64,000 nucleotides of DNA from the NCBI RefSeq assembly GCF_009687845.1, contig NZ_BLAD01000059.1, forward strand, positions 53,706 through 117,705, given 5' to 3'. The notes below the pieces were generated by a model that saw only the letters and a program-made list of their open reading frames with translations, ran no database searches and was not told the origin of the DNA. The DNA is from Acrocarpospora corrugata (lineage in GTDB: Bacteria > Actinomycetota > Actinomycetes > Streptosporangiales > Streptosporangiaceae). Below, piece after piece: positions 53,814 through 60,525 of this stretch. The first letter of the stretch is position 1, and each line of letters begins with the position of its first letter. Both the position numbers and the translations under genes were made by a program.

Positions 53814-54818
53814 ATGGCCGATCTTCCCACCCTCGCAGAGGTAGCCGCCGCTGCTGGCGTCTCCCCGGCAACCGCATCCCGAGTCCTGACGGGCTCGGTA
53901 CGCGTCACTACATCGACCAGGCGACAGGTGCACGACGCCATGTCCCGCCTTGGTTATGTAAGGCGCCGCGCCCCTCGGGGCTCGACCGCCAGACGCACCG
54001 ACCAGATCGTGGCCGCCGTGATCTGCGAGCAGACTCCACGGCTGTTCAGCGAACCCTTCTATGCCCGACTGCTGTCGGCGGCCGAGGAGGTGTTCGCCGC
54101 CCACGGGGTCCCGCTCGTGGTGATGACGGCCACCCCCGCCACCGCGGCGATCGCGGCCCCACCGCTGGTCGCGGGGGCCGTGGACGGGGTGCTCCTGGTG
54201 GGCGCCCGGGCCAGGCACCCACTGGCCGTCACCCTGGCCGCGTCCGGCATCCCGGTGCGCAGCGCGGGCCGGCCGCCAGACGGCGTCGACCTCCCGTTCG
54301 TCGACATGGACAACCGGGACGGAGGTCGCCAGGCCGCGGAACACCTGCTGCTCGGCAACCGCCGGGTGATCGCCACGATCGCCGGTCCGCCGACGCTACC
54401 CGCCGCCAGGGACCGTCTCGACGGTTTCCGGGAGACCCTGCGGGACGCGGGCATCACCGACATGCCCGTGGCGTACGGCGACTTCACCCACGCCTCAGGG
54501 GCACACGCCATGCAGTGGCTGCTGCAGCGCGCGCCCCGCCTGGACGCCGTGTTCGCGGCGTCCGATGTGATGGCCGCGGGCGCGATGCAGGCGCTGCGAC
54601 GGGCCGGGCGCAAGGTGCCCGACGACGTCGCGGTGATCGGCTTCGACGACGCGCCCATCGCCCGGCACACCACCCCCGCCCTCACCACCGTCCGCCAACC
54701 CGTCGAGGAGCTCGCGGCCCTGGCCGCGCGCATGCTGCTCATGGCCCTCGCCGAGGACGAGATACCCAAGGGCAACCCCGTGTTGCCCACGGAACTGGTC
54801 GTCCGTGAATCAACCTGA
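53814..54818 (+). CDS. LacI-family transcriptional regulator
   Basis: The 334-residue protein has an N-terminal LacI helix-turn-helix and hinge (TLAEVAAAAGVSPATASRVL, then TSTRRQVHDAMSRLGYV) and a periplasmic-binding-protein-like ligand domain (VVAAVICEQTPRLFSEPFYARL, DGVLLVGARARH, VAVIGFDDAPIARHTTPALTTVRQP). It should repress from LacI-type palindromes and respond to a small ligand. CTTGGGAGCGCTCCCAAG lies just upstream and a second copy lies before the lipoprotein gene at 56558, so autoregulation and control of that gene are likely. The gene overlaps the following kinase gene by 14 bp. CebR itself controls cello-oligosaccharide use, but no sugar gene is here. Confidence 0.92.
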   Translation: MADLPTLAEVAAAAGVSPATASRVLTGSVRVTTSTRRQVHDAMSRLGYVRRRAPRGSTARRTDQIVAAVICEQTPRLFSEPFYARLLSAAEEVFAAHGVPLVVMTATPATAAIAAPPLVAGAVDGVLLVGARARHPLAVTLAASGIPVRSAGRPPDGVDLPFVDMDNRDGGRQAAEHLLLGNRRVIATIAGPPTLPAARDRLDGFRETLRDAGITDMPVAYGDFTHASGAHAMQWLLQRAPRLDAVFAASDVMAAGAMQALRRAGRKVPDDVAVIGFDDAPIARHTTPALTTVRQPVEELAALAARMLLMALAEDEIPKGNPVLPTELVVREST

Positions 54819-56286
54819 GCTGGCCGAAGGCGACGTCCTGACCCGTCGCTATCTGCTTCAGGAGCGGATCGCCACGGGAGGCATGTCAGTGATCTGGCGT
54901 GCCTTCGACCAGTCCCTCCAGCGGACTGTGGCGATCAAGGTGCTGGACGGTGCGCTGGACGGTGACAACCCGGGCCGCGAGCTGATCAGGCGCGAGGCCC
55001 GGGCCACCGCCCGGCTGATCCATCCGGACGCCATCGAGGTGTACGACTACGGCGAGACGGTCACCCCGCGTGGCCGGCTCGCCGCGTACGTCGTGATGCG
55101 GCTCCTGGAAGGCAGATCACTGGCCGACCGGGTCAGCGAGGGCCCGCTGCCCTGGGCGGAGGCCACCGCCATCGCCGCCCGGCTGGCCCTGGTGCTGGCC
55201 GCGGCCCACGAGCGGGGCATCGTGCACCGCGACGTCACCCCGGAGAACGTGCTGCTCGCCTCGGACGGGGCGAAACTGCTCGACTTCGGCATCGCCGTGT
55301 TCGCCGGCGAGGCCGACGACGAGCTGGTGGCCGACTTCGGCACCCCGCCCTACGTGGCGCCCGAGCGGCTCAAGGAGCTGCCCGCCGCCCCGGCCGTGGA
55401 CGTCTACTCGCTGGGCGTCCTGCTGTACGAGATGCTCACCGGCTCCCCGCCGTACCCGGAGACGACCTGGGAGGGGATCGAGGCCGCCCGCCGGGAGGGC
55501 CCGCCGCCCAGCCCGGACAGCGTGCCGGGGCTGCCGCCGGAGATCGCGGCGCTGTGCCGGCAGTGCCTGTCCCCCGACCCGACCATGCGACCCTCCGCGC
55601 GCGAGGTGGCCGAGGCCCTGATGCCCGGCGAGACCGGGCGCGAGCCCGGCTGGCTGAAGTGGGCGGCCGGGGTCGCGGGCGTGCTGGCCCTGGGGGTGCT
55701 GCTCTGGCAGCAGCCCACCCTGGCCCCGGCGGGGGTGGCGGCGGCGACCCTGCCGACCCCGGTCACGCACGCCACCCAGCGCACAGAAGAGGCCACCCTG
55801 GAGGACGCGGACTCGACCCCGCGGGCCACCGACCGGGCCAAGCCGATCCTCGATCCCGACCCCACGGACGTGGCGGATCCGCCGCCCGAGCAGGAGGGCG
55901 ACACCGGCTCGGATCCCGACCCTGATCCGACCGCCAAGCCCCGCGCCTCCGCCTCGCCCACCACCAAACCGAGAAGCACCAGAACGCTCGCGCCGCTCCC
56001 GCTCGCCAGCCCCACCAAGGCCGGCTCGGTGGAAGAGGCGGCCGCCGCGTTCATGCGGCTGCTGGAGGCCGGCGCCGCCCGCGGCGAGGTCTCCTCGACG
56101 GCCGTGGACGATCTACGGAACCTGGTCGCGAACATGATCGCCAACAACGATCCGAACGCGGTCGGGAACATCCGGCTCAAGCTGAACGACCGGCTTCGGG
56201 AGGGCGCGTTGAAGCCCGCCCTGAAGGCGACGCTCGACGCGGCGCTCGACCAGATCACGGCCGCGTTCGCGGCCCGGGGAACCTGA
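54805..56286 (+). CDS. Transmembrane Ser/Thr protein kinase
   Basis: This 493-residue Hanks-type kinase has the glycine loop [13 protein letters not shown] near 23-35, VAIKVL with the ATP Lys, a catalytic loop reading HRDVTPEN (Thr instead of the usual Lys), DFGIAVF and APERL. One transmembrane helix is at about 283-300 ([16 protein letters not shown]). The outside part has a long Asp/Pro/Thr linker and a helical C-terminal domain of about 90 residues (about 405-493). The GTG start lies inside the end of the LacI-family gene, so the two are co-translated. A 16-bp hairpin terminates the unit. A kinase under a LacI-type sugar-responsive repressor would link phosphorylation to nutrient state. 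Confidence 0.92.
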   Translation: MNQPELAEGDVLTRRYLLQERIATGGMSVIWRAFDQSLQRTVAIKVLDGALDGDNPGRELIRREARATARLIHPDAIEVYDYGETVTPRGRLAAYVVMRLLEGRSLADRVSEGPLPWAEATAIAARLALVLAAAHERGIVHRDVTPENVLLASDGAKLLDFGIAVFAGEADDELVADFGTPPYVAPERLKELPAAPAVDVYSLGVLLYEMLTGSPPYPETTWEGIEAARREGPPPSPDSVPGLPPEIAALCRQCLSPDPTMRPSAREVAEALMPGETGREPGWLKWAAGVAGVLALGVLLWQQPTLAPAGVAAATLPTPVTHATQRTEEATLEDADSTPRATDRAKPILDPDPTDVADPPPEQEGDTGSDPDPDPTAKPRASASPTTKPRSTRTLAPLPLASPTKAGSVEEAAAAFMRLLEAGAARGEVSSTAVDDLRNLVANMIANNDPNAVGNIRLKLNDRLREGALKPALKATLDAALDQITAAFAARGT

Positions 56287-56289
56287 CGG

Positions 56290-56323
56290 CCGGTGCGGCT
56301 CGCGGTCCCGCGAGCCGCACCGG
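56290..56323 (+). terminator. Terminator after the kinase gene
   Basis: CCGGTGCGGCTCGCGG and its exact complement CCGCGAGCCGCACCGG are separated by 2 nt, giving a very stable stem 3 nt after the kinase stop. Confidence 0.85.
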
Positions 56324-56331
56324 AACGGGGG

Positions 56332-56375
56332 TTGACAGACCCGGGTAAATAGGCTCTTGTATGGGAGCGCTCCCA
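56332..56375 (+). promoter_or_regulatory. Promoter with second CebR-box operator, upstream of the lipoprotein gene
   Basis: TTGACA (56332-56337), a possible -10 TTGTAT (56357-56362), then TGGGAGCGCTCCCA (56362-56375). The spacing from TTGACA to operator is nearly the same as at 53733-53777. The leader from here to the start codon at 56558 is about 180 nt; I see no further strong structure in it. Confidence 0.72.
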
Positions 56376-56557
56376 GTGATCATGGTTTGATGCCCTTGAA
56401 AACCACGGCTGACCCCCAGGAAATACCTGAATCTTTCAGAACGCGTCGCGCCAGATAAGGTCCGGGTAAAGAGTTGTAAGCCGCGTGAAAGCCATCCGCA
56501 AGCACGCCTCCCTAGCGTTACTGACGTCCCGAGAACACTAGGAAGGCTTCCGCTCCG

Positions 56558-56914
56558 ATGAGAATCGTTCGCTTCGCTATCGTCGCCGTCGCCGCGACCA
56601 CCTTCTTGACCGCCTGCGGGCTGGGAGCCAACACCGCGCTGTGCGCAGAAGCCACCAAGGCGCTGCTCGACTACACCTCCCAGGTCACCGGCGCCGGCAC
56701 CGACCTCGACGCCATCAACAAGGCCAACGCCGACCTGTCCGGCAAGCTCACCGACATCTCCGCCAAGGCCGACGGCGACCTCAAGAAGACGCTCGACTCC
56801 ATGGCCGAGACCTGGGGCAGCCTCAAGATCGACCCGGCCGACCCGAACTCGATCACCGAGTTCACCACCAAGAGCAGCACGTTCGACCAGGAACTCCGCG
56901 CCGCCTGCGTGTGA
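56558..56914 (+). CDS. Small lipoprotein under CebR-box control, function unknown
   Basis: The 118-residue protein has a lipoprotein signal (RIVRFAIVAVAATTFLTACG, lipobox LTAC) and a mature helical part of about 95 residues with two further Cys (ALCAEAT and RAACV) that could pair. No family recognised. The start is ATG at 56558 with AGGAAGG upstream. Its promoter carries the same 14-bp palindrome as the LacI-kinase operon just upstream, so it is probably in the same regulon. It could be a ligand-sensing or wall-associated partner of the kinase extracellular domain; this is inference. Confidence 0.8.
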   Translation: MRIVRFAIVAVAATTFLTACGLGANTALCAEATKALLDYTSQVTGAGTDLDAINKANADLSGKLTDISAKADGDLKKTLDSMAETWGSLKIDPADPNSITEFTTKSSTFDQELRAACV

Positions 56915-56932
56915 CGTCCGAGCTCGGTCAGA

Positions 56933-56973
56933 CGTACGGCCCGCGCGCCGGGAGGCGGCACGCGGGCCGTACG
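56933..56973. terminator. Bidirectional terminator between the lipoprotein and DUF397 genes
   Basis: A perfect 13-bp stem (CGTACGGCCCGCG / CGCGGGCCGTACG) encloses a 15-nt loop that itself can pair (CGCC / GGCG). It lies between the ends of two convergent genes and is followed by GGTTTA on the plus strand. Confidence 0.85.
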
Positions 56974-56987
56974 GGTTTATTCAGGGA

Positions 56988-57206
56988 TCAGGACAGGTCG
57001 AATTCCCCGCCCTTCACCCCATGCACGAAGGCGTCCCACTCGCCCGGGGTGAACATCAGGTTGGGCCCTTCGGGGTCCTTCGAGTCGCGCACGGCGATCC
57101 CGTGCTTGAGCTGGGCGACCTCGACACACTGGTTGCCCTGGGTGTTCGATCGGGTGGCCTTACGCCACGTCGCGTCGGCCAGATCCGTAGGCTGAACGCC
57201 CGTCAT
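56988..57206 (-). CDS. DUF397 protein
   Basis: This 72-residue protein is a typical DUF397 member: ATWRKATRSNTQGNQCVEVAQL followed by IAVRDSKDPEGPNLMFTPGEW (each quoted part is a short family motif). DUF397 proteins are small partners of DUF5753-type XRE regulators in actinobacteria, of the WhiJ-associated kind, and may act antitoxin-like. The start overlaps the stop of the XRE gene by ATGA, confirming the pair. A strong terminator lies beyond the stop. Confidence 0.95.
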   Translation of the reverse strand: MTGVQPTDLADATWRKATRSNTQGNQCVEVAQLKHGIAVRDSKDPEGPNLMFTPGEWDAFVHGVKGGEFDLS

Positions 57207-58045
57207 GCCATCTCCTTCTCGACCGATTCGATTTTCTCTACGGACTTCTCCGGGCTGAGCGCGGCCGCGCGGAGATGGTCAAAGACCAGGGCATAGCGGC
57301 GGACGTCATCGGAGCTCTCCAGGTAAAGCTCCCCGCCCGCGCTCTCCAGGAAGACGACGTCGGAATCCTCGGGGTGAGGGAAGGTGAGGATCGCCAGCGG
57401 GTTGCCCATCCCCAGGTAGGCCCCCGCGTCGAACGGCAACACCTGAATGGTGACGTTCGGCTGGATGGCGATCTCCTGGAGCCTGCGCAACTGCTCGGCC
57501 ATGACGTACGGTCCCCCCACGGGACGCCGCAGGGCGGCCTCGTCTAGGACCACCCAGAGTTCGAAGGCCGGGTCGGAAAGGCGCCGTTGCCGCTCCAGCC
57601 GTACGGTGATCCGCCGCTCGATCTCGCCGGGGTCCTCCACCAGAGCCGCACTGATCACCGAGCGGGCGTACGCCTCGGTCTCCAGTAGTCCCGGGAGCAT
57701 CACCGGCTCGTAGTTCCGGACACTGGCCGCTTCCGCTTCCAGTCCGACGTACGGCCCGGGGAGCACATCCCCGAAATGGTGCCACCACCCGCGACGCCCG
57801 GCGTCCCGGATCAGCTCGAGCAGGGCGTCCCGCTCGTGTCCGTTGGCGCCGTAGAGAGAGAGGAGATCCCGCATGGTCCGGCCCTGGGGCCGGGTGTGCC
57901 CGGTCTCGATCCGATACACCGTGGAGCTGGCCAGTCCGAGGAGCTGGGCCACCTCCTCGCGGGAATAGCCGGCCTCACAGCGCAACCGGATGAGCTCGCC
58001 GGCCAGGCGTCTCAGCCGGACCGTAGGGCTGCGTCCAACGCTCAT
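57203..58045 (-). CDS. XRE-family regulator with DUF5753 domain (WhiJ-like)
   Basis: The 280-residue protein has an N-terminal HTH (about 10-65: LRRLAGELIRLRCEAGYSRE and VAQLLGLASSTVYRIETG) and a DUF5753 domain (about 95-270: YVGLEAEAASVRNYEPVMLPG, LVVLDE-type AALRRPVGG, VTIQVLPF). This family is expanded in Streptomyces and Streptosporangiaceae and includes WhiJ, a regulator of development. The ATG at 58045 gives the usual length; a 51-residue upstream extension is Cys/Ser-rich and unlikely. It is coupled to the DUF397 gene and divergent from an ATPase-like gene through a promoter with TTGCAA dyads. Confidence 0.94.
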   Translation of the reverse strand: MSVGRSPTVRLRRLAGELIRLRCEAGYSREEVAQLLGLASSTVYRIETGHTRPQGRTMRDLLSLYGANGHERDALLELIRDAGRRGWWHHFGDVLPGPYVGLEAEAASVRNYEPVMLPGLLETEAYARSVISAALVEDPGEIERRITVRLERQRRLSDPAFELWVVLDEAALRRPVGGPYVMAEQLRRLQEIAIQPNVTIQVLPFDAGAYLGMGNPLAILTFPHPEDSDVVFLESAGGELYLESSDDVRRYALVFDHLRAAALSPEKSVEKIESVEKEMA

Positions 58046-58074
58046 AAAGCAGACAACTCCCCACAAACGGCACT

Positions 58075-58102
58075 TTGCAATATTGCATTCGCAGGATTGC
58101 AA
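58075..58102. promoter_or_regulatory. TTGCAA dyad and extra half-site upstream of the XRE gene
   Basis: TGCAATATTGCA (58076-58087) is a perfect 12-bp palindrome, and TTGCAA recurs at 58097-58102 about two helical turns from the first. It begins 30 nt upstream of the XRE start and probably is the autoregulatory operator. Confidence 0.55.
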
Positions 58103-58191
58103 AGATGCTTTCGACGGTGCAGGATGAATTGAAGTTTGCCACGGACTCGGGTGAGCCCTGTCTGTACAGGTGCACAGGGAGTTATCAGAGA

Positions 58192-58641
58192 ATGACAATT
58201 CTCAACCGCGCGGAGAGAACCGTGATCTCGCGGCCGTATTTCGGCGATGCCGCGGAGGCGGGCGCGGCCCGTCGGTTCATCTCCCGCTGCCTCGGCGCGG
58301 CCCATCCGTGCCGGGACGACGCCGTCCAGCTGGCCGGCGAGCTGATCTCCGAGTCGCTCCGGCACACGATCACCTGTGGTGATCTGGCCGGCTACACGAT
58401 CGCGGTCACCACCACCGCGGACACCGCCAGGGTGGTGCTCTCCGCCCAGTCCCGCTGCCCGTGCTGGACCCGCCCCGCGCTTGGCCGGGGCGTGCACCTG
58501 GTGTCGCAGTTCACCCCGCTCTGGGGGGCGCTGAGCACGGATCACGGCACCACCGTCTGGTTCGAGGTGGCTAGATCAGCCCACGCGCCCAGGCGTAGTC
58601 GGCCTTCCCGTTCGGATGACGGCGCACATGCGGGACCCTGA
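58192..58641 (+). CDS. Degenerate HATPase (anti-sigma/SpoIIAB-like) protein
   Basis: The 149-residue protein resembles the histidine-kinase-like ATPases that accompany WhiJ-type loci. It has a helical start (EAGAARRFISRCLG), an N-box-like QLAGELISESLRHT and the C-terminal LGRGVHLVSQFTPLWG and GTTVWFEV. The N-box Asn is replaced (ELISESLRH instead of EL-x-x-NA-x-x-H) and there is no DNGxG segment, so ATP binding may be lost. The ATG at 58192 is preceded by GGGAG; upstream in-frame codons add a Cys-rich leader. The 3' end overlaps the convergent acyl-CoA synthetase gene by 71 bp. Confidence 0.75.
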   Translation: MTILNRAERTVISRPYFGDAAEAGAARRFISRCLGAAHPCRDDAVQLAGELISESLRHTITCGDLAGYTIAVTTTADTARVVLSAQSRCPCWTRPALGRGVHLVSQFTPLWGALSTDHGTTVWFEVARSAHAPRRSRPSRSDDGAHAGP

Positions 58642-60094
58642 CGAAGTCCTTGGGTAGCTTGTAGCGGGCCAGGTGCCTGGCGCACGCATCGCGGAGTTCC
58701 CGATCCGGCACGTCGCTCTGCACGACCGCCACCACCTCCTGGCCCCACCGCTCGCTCGGCCGCCCGACCACCAGCGCGTCCACGACGCCGGGCACGGCGC
58801 GCAGCACGACCTCGACCTCCTCGGCGAAGACCTTCTCGCCGGCTGTGTTGATCACTGTCGCTTCCCTGCCGTGCAGCTCGATGGTGCCGTCCGCCCGCAG
58901 CCGGGCCCGATCCCCCGGGATCGCGAACCGCTCACCGTCCAGCTCGACGAAGGTTCTGGCCGTCTTGTCCGGATCGCCCAGGTAGCCCAGCGGGATCGGG
59001 CCACCCCTGGCCAGCCAGCCGACCTCGTCGCTCCCGGGCGCCAGCCGTCCGGTCCGGTCCGCCGTCAGCACCACGGTCTCCGGGCCCGGCACGAACGGCC
59101 CGCCGTCCAGCCGGACCGCGCTGTTGCCGGTCTCCGACGAGCCGAGCGTGTCCACGATCCGGACGCCGGGGATCAGCTCGCCCAGCCGTCCGGCCAGGCC
59201 GTCCCTGAGCATCGCGCCGGAGGTCCCGATCATGCCGAGCGCCAGCCGGTACGGCCGCCGTTCCAGCTCCTCGACCAGCGGGCGCGCGAACGCGTCCCCC
59301 ACGATGATCGTGCCGGTCACCTGTTCGCGTTCCAGGGTGGCCAGCAGGCTCGGCGGGTCGAACCGGTCCACCCGGTCCGCGATCACCACGGTCGAGCCGA
59401 GGCACCAGCCGCTGAGCGCGAACCAGAGCCCGGTGCCGTGCATCAGCGGCGCGGCCGGCAGCACCTTGCGCCGGGAGGCGGCGGCGTGCGCGGCCAGCGC
59501 CTCCAGGGAGCGGAACCGGATGGCCAGTGGTCCTTCGAGCAGGTCGCCGATCCGCCAGACCACGCCTTTGGGCATGCCGGTGGTGCCGCCGGTGTAGATG
59601 ATGTGGTGGTCGTCCGGCGTGGGCCGTACCGGCACCGGGTCGGGCGCGGCGGCGGCCAGCGCCCCCTCGTAGTCGAGCGCGCCCGGGAGCAGCGGGTGGC
59701 CGGAGTCGTCGGCGACCTGGAGCAGCAGCGCGCCTTTCGCGACCTTCTCCACCAGCGGCGCGAAGCGGGCGTGGTAGACGATCGCCCCGGGTTTCGCGTC
59801 CGCGAACAGGTAGCCGAGCTCGTCGGCGGTGTAGCGGTAGTTCACGTTGAACGGCACCGCGCGGGCTTTGTGGGCGCCGAGCAGGGCTTCCAGGTATTCG
59901 GGACCGTTGAGCAGATAGATGGCGACCTGGTCGGTCCGGCCCAGCCCGTGCTCGTGCAGCAGGTTGCCCAGCCTGCGGGTCCGTTCCGCCACCTGCCGCC
60001 AGCTCAGCCGCCGCTCCCGCCAGACCAGACAGTCCCGGTCCGGTACGGCTGCCGCGATCGCCTCCTGCAACGTGGCCAGGTCGAACTGGGTCAC
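58571..60094 (-). CDS. Acyl-CoA synthetase (AMP-forming, FadD type)
   Basis: The 507-residue ANL-superfamily enzyme activates a carboxylic acid to acyl-AMP and then acyl-CoA. Motifs are YTGGTTGMPKGVVWR (P-loop, A3), LGSSETG (A5), GDRARLRADGTI (A7) and GREATVINTAGEKVFAEEVE (A8), with the catalytic Lys in HPNGKADY (A10). The TGMPKGVVWR form recalls actinobacterial FadD proteins acting on long or sterol side-chain acids, but the substrate is not determined. The GTG at 60094 has GGAGG upstream; an ATG 18 nt earlier overlaps that site. Its 5' leader has a 13-bp tandem duplication. It stands alone. Confidence 0.92.
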   Translation of the reverse strand: MTQFDLATLQEAIAAAVPDRDCLVWRERRLSWRQVAERTRRLGNLLHEHGLGRTDQVAIYLLNGPEYLEALLGAHKARAVPFNVNYRYTADELGYLFADAKPGAIVYHARFAPLVEKVAKGALLLQVADDSGHPLLPGALDYEGALAAAAPDPVPVRPTPDDHHIIYTGGTTGMPKGVVWRIGDLLEGPLAIRFRSLEALAAHAAASRRKVLPAAPLMHGTGLWFALSGWCLGSTVVIADRVDRFDPPSLLATLEREQVTGTIIVGDAFARPLVEELERRPYRLALGMIGTSGAMLRDGLAGRLGELIPGVRIVDTLGSSETGNSAVRLDGGPFVPGPETVVLTADRTGRLAPGSDEVGWLARGGPIPLGYLGDPDKTARTFVELDGERFAIPGDRARLRADGTIELHGREATVINTAGEKVFAEEVEVVLRAVPGVVDALVVGRPSERWGQEVVAVVQSDVPDRELRDACARHLARYKLPKDFVRVPHVRRHPNGKADYAWARGLI

Positions 60095-60102
60095 CGGACG
60101 CC

Positions 60103-60127
60103 TCCAGAACAATCATCCAGAACAATC
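60103..60127 (-). repeat. Tandem 13-nt duplication overlapping the FadD ribosome binding region
   Basis: TCCAGAACAATC occurs at 60103-60114 and again at 60116-60127. On the minus strand the proximal copy ends in CTGGA, part of the Shine-Dalgarno of the acyl-CoA synthetase gene. Confidence 0.8.
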
Positions 60128-60163
60128 GTCGGCCCCATTCTGACACGACCGCCGACCACGGGT

Positions 60164-60189
60164 GTTAATCCCCATAAATGGGTATCAAC
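60164..60189. promoter_or_regulatory. 26-nt imperfect palindrome between FadD and the Lys-rich protein gene
   Basis: GTTAATCCCCAT and ATGGGTATCAAC, separated by AA, match at 10 of 12 positions as inverted arms. It is placed between two divergent starts (60094 and 60237) and may be an operator. Confidence 0.45.
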
Positions 60190-60236
60190 CGCTCAGATGC
60201 GAAAATAAGCCGCATAACACCAAAAACGGGGGAAAG

Positions 60237-60458
60237 ATGCCTGACAGTCCGAAGAAGAAGACGACCAAAGCCACGGGCAAGGCGAAGAAGGCCGCGATCA
60301 AAGAGGCCCGCGTCGCCCGCCGCGAGGGTGGCCAGGACTCGCCTTCTTCGAAATCCTCATCCACCCAGTCCGCGCAGTCGGCGCAGACGTCAAGACCCGC
60401 GCAGCAGCCGAGGCCCGCGCAGTCGAGCCGGGAGGCCCAGCGCCCCGAGCACAACTGA
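60237..60458 (+). CDS. Small Lys-rich protein with Ser/Gln/Pro tail, function unknown
   Basis: The 73-residue protein has a strongly basic N-terminal half (KKKTTKATGKAKKAAIKEAR) and a low-complexity tail of Ser, Gln, Ala, Pro and Arg. The composition suggests nucleic-acid binding or a disordered protein; no family is recognised. GGGGGAAAG directly precedes ATG at a normal distance, which supports it being real; overlapping frames have no such signal. A hairpin terminator follows. Confidence 0.6.
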   Translation: MPDSPKKKTTKATGKAKKAAIKEARVARREGGQDSPSSKSSSTQSAQSAQTSRPAQQPRPAQSSREAQRPEHN

Positions 60459-60478
60459 CGCGGTCACCTGAAACGACA

Positions 60479-60506
60479 GCCCGGGACGGTCCGACGTCCC
60501 GGGCTG
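60479..60506 (+). terminator. Terminator after the Lys-rich protein gene
   Basis: AGCCCGGGACG and CGTCCCGGGCT form a perfect 11-bp stem with a 6-nt loop, followed by a pyrimidine-rich CCTTCTCT. Confidence 0.8.
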
Positions 60507-60525
60507 ATCCTTCTCTGGGGGCACC

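Noticed and set aside
60178..60471. Alternative frame overlapping the Lys-rich small protein
   Set aside because: It lacks a ribosome binding site and is Arg-rich shadow sequence; the 60237 frame has a good Shine-Dalgarno.
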